From the NCBI GenBank assembly GCA_045645985.1, contig JAZRJV010000032.1, positions 35,647 to 99,646 of the forward strand: a DNA stretch of 64,000 nt, in the 5' to 3' direction. Position numbers and translations under genes: made by a program. This document shows positions 61,170 through 64,000 of the stretch, in pieces (position 1 is the stretch's first letter; every line of letters starts with the position of its first letter). Source of the stretch: RGIG9060 sp045645985 (lineage in GTDB: Bacteria > Spirochaetota > Spirochaetia > Treponematales > Treponemataceae). Under the pieces are notes generated by a model. That model did no database searches. It was not told where the DNA came from and was given only the letters and a program-made list of their open reading frames with translations.

Positions 61170-61197
61170 AGTTTACCACAATTACCCCCCCCGTCAA
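61170..61197 (-). promoter_or_regulatory. Promoter with poly-G spacer before the TRL gene
   Basis: Minus-strand TTGACG (61192-61197) and TAAACT (61170-61175) are 16 bases apart. The plus strand carries eight C (61185-61192), so the G run occupies the last base of the -35 box and most of the 5' spacer. One extra G would give the optimal 17-base spacing. Confidence 0.6.
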
Positions 61198-61494
61198 GTA
61201 GGTTTAGAAAATTAATTTTATTAACAAAGGACTTTAATTATAATCTGAATTAACAATTCAGTGCAAAAAGGCGTAGACACAGACCTGACTTGAGGAGCAT
61301 AGCGACGAACTTCAGGGATGTGGGGCATTTTTACGAGAGCCTTTTTTTCTCCCAGAACGAAAGAAGTTCGCAATACACATTTAGTACAGAAAACACGCAG
61401 CCGAAAAATAACAAAACGAAGCCTTGACGAACGAAGTGAGGAACTGCGAGTTTTGGGATTTTTCGACGAGAGTGTTTTCTTCTGGTATGAATAT
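61198..61494. other. Intergenic region with dispersed-repeat sequence
   Basis: About 300 bases without a credible gene. It is richer in GC than its surroundings, has several short inverted segments (ACGAGAGCCTTTTTTTCTCC, CCTGACTTGAGG with its partial complement, GACGAACGAAGTGAGG) and ends in a sequence repeated inverted at 62864-62897. Small frames on both strands are Arg/Ser-rich and low in coding character. Confidence 0.55.
61460..61491 (+). repeat. Dispersed repeat, copy A
   Basis: TTTTCGACGAGAGTGTTTTC followed by TTCTGGTATGAA is nearly the same as the complement of 62864-62897, differing by two or three substitutions and a two-base gap. Confidence 0.65.
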
Positions 61495-62286
61495 TTATTG
61501 CGAAATTTTGTAGAGTAATATTCCGGCTGCCACCGACACATTCAAACTATCCAACTTTCCACAAGTTGGAATTGAAAGGATTTTATCGCAGTTTTCTCGG
61601 ACAATTCTGGACATTCCAGAACCTTCGCTACCCATAACGATAGCAACTTTATCATTTTTTTGAACAGTTAAATCGTTTAGATTTTCGCCACCGGCATCAG
61701 CACCGTAAATCCAATATCCTTCTTCTTTTAAAAGTTCGATAACTCTTATCAAATTTGGAACAACCATATATGGCACCCAAGAAGAAGCTCCAGCGCTAGA
61801 ACGACCGATAATTTCGCTATCCGTTGAAGCCCCCCGACGAGCAGGAAGCACGACTAAATCTGCGCCAAACTGGTCGCAACTTCGGATTATGGCACCAACA
61901 TTGTGAGGATCAGTAATTGAATCCAAAATCACAACTACAGATTTTTGATTTTCAGTTTTAGAGGAAATTCTATTTTTAAGATGTATTTTTAAATCAGAAA
62001 ATTCTATTTGATTAGATTCTTCTTTTTGATTGCCCGGAAGTTGCAAAACAATTCCACGATGATCACGGGCAAGTTCAGGTAAAGTGCTAACAAGTTTTTC
62101 AAGTTCGTGAGTTTCAACTTGTCGGCACTCTATCAAAACTTTTTTGGATTCACACAAACTTTGTGCAAATGCAACAATTTTCTTAACTCTAGGACCAGGT
62201 TTATTATAAAACAAAACTGCCTTAGTATTTTTTTCAAGAGATTTTAATTTTTCTTCTATTGCGTGAAATCCAGTAATAATTTTCAT
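61495..62286 (-). CDS. rlmB: 23S rRNA 2'-O-ribose methyltransferase, RlmB type
   Basis: A 263-residue SPOUT/TrmH methyltransferase. An N-terminal substrate-binding domain (FHAIEEKL at the start) is followed by motif 1 (DSITDPHNVGAIIRS near residue 122), motif 2 (AIVMGSEGSGM near 220) and motif 3 (IPTCGKLDSLNVSVAAGI near 240) that make the knotted SAM site. It probably modifies G2251 of 23S rRNA like RlmB, but close paralogues act on tRNA. It is nine bases downstream of the YchJ-like gene. Confidence 0.88.
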   Translation of the reverse strand: MKIITGFHAIEEKLKSLEKNTKAVLFYNKPGPRVKKIVAFAQSLCESKKVLIECRQVETHELEKLVSTLPELARDHRGIVLQLPGNQKEESNQIEFSDLKIHLKNRISSKTENQKSVVVILDSITDPHNVGAIIRSCDQFGADLVVLPARRGASTDSEIIGRSSAGASSWVPYMVVPNLIRVIELLKEEGYWIYGADAGGENLNDLTVQKNDKVAIVMGSEGSGMSRIVRENCDKILSIPTCGKLDSLNVSVAAGILLYKISQ

Positions 62287-62295
62287 ATTAAAAGA

Positions 62296-62796
62296 CTATC
62301 TTCCACAACATTTTTTGTATTTCAATCCTGAGCCACATGGACAAGGATCGTTTCGGCCAACTTTTGCACCATCACGAACGATAGTTGTAGGAATCAAACT
62401 TCCGCTGTGATAAACCCATTCACCATTCTGTTTTACAAACTTTGCTTTCTCTAAGTGAACATCTTTTAAACCACCGCGAGTATATGTTGCTGAAAATTCA
62501 ACAATTCCTTCAGAATCTGATTCTTTTCCTTTTTCTGTGCGAAGGATTTTTAATCCATGCCAAGTTGATTCTTCACTCCATCTACGAGTTTCTTCCATAT
62601 CAATTTCGTTTCGGTCTGGATCTTGAACACAGCTTTTTGCAATATGGTCAATTTCGTGCTTTACATAAGCTGAATATCGGCTACGCATTAAAGCTTCAGC
62701 TGTTGGTGCTTTAGCAGAACCTTTGATGATAGGTTCACAACATTCACTATAAGTTTTTCCTGAGCCACATGGGCATAAATCTTTTGTATCACTCAT
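62296..62796 (-). CDS. YchJ/UPF0225 protein with two SEC-C motifs
   Basis: A 166-residue protein with zinc-binding SEC-C modules at both ends (CPCGSGKTYSECC and NDPCPCGSGLKYKKCC) and a central domain (residues 30-140, SRYSAYVKHEIDHI, FSATYTRGG). YchJ proteins are widespread and of unknown function. SEC-C motifs also occur at the end of SecA, where they bind SecB and ribosomes. It forms a unit with the rRNA methyltransferase gene. Confidence 0.93.
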   Translation of the reverse strand: MSDTKDLCPCGSGKTYSECCEPIIKGSAKAPTAEALMRSRYSAYVKHEIDHIAKSCVQDPDRNEIDMEETRRWSEESTWHGLKILRTEKGKESDSEGIVEFSATYTRGGLKDVHLEKAKFVKQNGEWVYHSGSLIPTTIVRDGAKVGRNDPCPCGSGLKYKKCCGR

Positions 62797-62863
62797 AAAA
62801 ACAGTTTACCAATAAAAACTCCCTTTTTCAATAGGATTTCAGAATTTTGCAAAATGGGGAAAT

Positions 62864-62897
62864 TTCGTACCAGAAGAAAACAAGCTCTCGACGAAAA
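62864..62897 (-). repeat. Dispersed repeat, copy B (inverted)
   Basis: Read on the minus strand, TTTTCGTCGAGAGCTTGTTT then TCTTCTGGTACGAA corresponds to copy A at 61460-61491. Both copies lie in intergenic DNA flanking the rlmB/ychJ pair. Confidence 0.65.
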
Positions 62898-62976
62898 TTT
62901 TTGCTTGGTGTATCGTTTTTTGAGACAGGAGGGATGATAAAATACTTTAAATGTTTAAAAATCTTCATTTTTTGGA

Positions 62977-62982
62977 TATAAT
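62977..62982 (+). promoter_or_regulatory. -10 box adjacent to the MmeI-like gene
   Basis: TATAAT ends six bases before the ATG at 62989, with TTTAAA 17 bases upstream. No Shine-Dalgarno is present, so a leaderless transcript is predicted. Confidence 0.6.
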
Positions 62983-62988
62983 AGATAT

Positions 62989-64000
62989 ATGACACAGATT
63001 GAACAAACACAACACGCAAAAGAATTCGCTGAATATTGGCAAGACAAAGGCGACGAAAAGCAAGAAGCTCAACGATATTGGATTGGACTTTTACAAGAAG
63101 TTTTAGGAGTGGAAAATCCATCTCGGTATATAGAGTTTGAAAAGACAGTAAAAATCAAACATACAAATTTTATTGACGCATATATTTCTAGCACAAAAGT
63201 TTTAATTGAACAAAAAGGTGCAAAAGTTGATTTAACAAAACCACAAGAACAATCTGATGGAGCAATGCTCACTCCATATCAACAAGCAAAACGCTATGCA
63301 GATGAACTTTCATACGATTTAAAACCACGGTGGATTGTTGTAAGCAATTTTAAAGAAATCCATGTTCATGATATGAACAACCTTCACGCAGAACCAGAAA
63401 TTATCAAATTGGAAAATCTTGAAAAAGAATATTATCGTTTACAATTTTTAGTTGATACAAAAAATGAAAATATCCGCCGAGAAGAAGAAATCTCTTTACA
63501 AGCGGGAATCTTGGTTGGAAAACTTTATGACGCACTTATAAAAGAATACATCAACCCAGATGAAAGCAGTTTGCGTAGTTTGAATATTTTGTGTGTTCGC
63601 TTAGTTTTTTGTTTTTATGCAGAAGATGCAGGACTTTTTGAAACTCGCACAAGTTTTGAAGATTACATCAAAAGCTTCAATTTACCAAATTTGCGAAAAG
63701 CCATGATTGATTTGTTCAAAGGATTAGACACAAAACTTGAAAATCGCGATAAATACGACACAAGTCTAAAACCTTTTCCTTATGTAAATGGTGGACTTTT
63801 TGCCGCAGAAGACATTGAAATTCCAAACTTTACCCAAGAAATTGTTGATGTTCTAGTAAACGATTGTGCTCCATTTGATTGGCGAGAAATTAGCCCAACA
63901 ATTTTTGGAGCAGTTTTTGAATCAACATTGAACCCAGAAACTCGCCGCACTGGCGGAATGCACTACACTTCAATCGAAAATATCCATAAAGTAATCGATC
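62989..64000 (+). CDS. MmeI-like type II restriction-modification protein, N-terminal part
   Basis: The 5' end (337 codons) of a single-chain restriction enzyme and DNA methyltransferase. Residues 10-150 form a nuclease-like domain with FIDAYISS and LIEQK, giving D63, E74 and K76 as a probable PD-(D/E)xK site. Residues 160-300 match the helical spacer, and the last residues (PYVNGGLFAAEDIEIP, FDWREISPTIFGAVFES, TGGMHYTSIENI) are the approach to the methyltransferase domain. The methyltransferase motifs and target-recognition domain lie past the window. The recognition sequence cannot be predicted. Confidence 0.85.
   Translation, partial: MTQIEQTQHAKEFAEYWQDKGDEKQEAQRYWIGLLQEVLGVENPSRYIEFEKTVKIKHTNFIDAYISSTKVLIEQKGAKVDLTKPQEQSDGAMLTPYQQAKRYADELSYDLKPRWIVVSNFKEIHVHDMNNLHAEPEIIKLENLEKEYYRLQFLVDTKNENIRREEEISLQAGILVGKLYDALIKEYINPDESSLRSLNILCVRLVFCFYAEDAGLFETRTSFEDYIKSFNLPNLRKAMIDLFKGLDTKLENRDKYDTSLKPFPYVNGGLFAAEDIEIPNFTQEIVDVLVNDCAPFDWREISPTIFGAVFESTLNPETRRTGGMHYTSIENIHKVID

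Noticed and set aside
61221..61541. 106-residue minus-strand frame before the RlmB-like gene
   Set aside because: Composition is Arg/Ser-rich, it overlaps the rlmB stop and the repeat sequence, and lacks a ribosome-binding site.
62828..63121. 97-residue minus-strand frame overlapping the MmeI-like gene
   Set aside because: It runs over the promoter and the 5' coding part of the restriction gene and includes the dispersed repeat.
1..64000. tRNA, rRNA or phage/transposase genes
   Set aside because: I looked for T-loop GTTCGAATC-like motifs, rRNA signatures and transposase or integrase motifs and found none that hold up; gaps are short and explained by promoters, terminators or repeats.

Overview
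The window is AT-rich bacterial chromosome from a spirochaete, most likely a host-associated Treponema. The basis is the combination of FliS, a FabV-type enoyl reductase inside a complete fab/acc operon, many short lipoproteins with relaxed lipoboxes ending in SC, FSSC or LTSC, LysM, SPOR and TPR envelope proteins, a CHASE2 adenylate cyclase, a stand-alone DbpA RNA-binding domain protein and a TRL-like lipoprotein. This is inferred from protein content; no rRNA or tRNA gene is present to fix the taxonomy. Coding density is high, and I saw no prophage, IS element or CRISPR array.

Layout. 1-3.9 kb: the end of a DUF4197 gene, an ACT-domain regulator, purD and a medium-chain-type acyl-CoA synthetase. 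4.0-12.4 kb: one minus-strand fatty-acid synthesis operon, fabD-fabG-fabF-fabZ-fabV-accB-accC-accD-accA, with a recognisable promoter, a 200-base structured spacer between fabZ and fabV, and a terminator after accA. acpP and fabH are not in it. 12.5-14.6 kb: ftsH. 14.8-21.8 kb (plus strand): fliS, a coiled-coil protein that may be FlgN-like, polA, coaE, a SPOR protein and a secreted beta-rich protein. 21.8-26.0 kb (minus strand): tyrS, an orphan ABC ATPase, uraA and nagB. 26.2-36.9 kb: an EAL protein with a degenerate GGDEF domain, a metallophosphoesterase with a lipoprotein, a Na/Pi transporter, an MBL hydrolase with the DbpA-domain protein, a UPF0158-GNAT fusion, clpP, mazG and uppP.

36.9-41.0 kb holds the most system-like cluster: two tandem-duplicated exported SH3-like proteins with matching promoters, an M48 metalloprotease lipoprotein and a CHASE2 class III nucleotide cyclase. 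All are co-directional and the last three are tightly spaced. 41-50.3 kb is mostly cell wall and envelope: an SLT transglycosylase, an acidic-repeat LysM membrane protein, a TPR protein with a C-terminal domain resembling an Mrr nuclease fold, rsmG, a long-chain acyl-CoA ligase and an NlpC/P60 protein. 50.4-62.8 kb mixes small lipoproteins with slyX, nth, metK, a glycogen-binding-domain protein, apbE, aspS, a hemolysin III protein, a TRL lipoprotein, an RlmB-like methyltransferase and a YchJ-like protein. The window ends in the 5' part of an MmeI-like restriction-modification gene.

Regulation. Several genes (purD, mazG, the GNAT fusion, the TPR gene, nlpC, slyX, the MmeI-like gene) have a TATAAT-like box only 6-8 bases before the ATG and no Shine-Dalgarno sequence, which suggests leaderless mRNAs. 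The TRL lipoprotein has a run of eight G between its -35 and -10 boxes, the architecture of a phase-variable promoter. Intergenic spaces at 59.2-59.7 kb and 61.2-62.9 kb carry diverged repeats.
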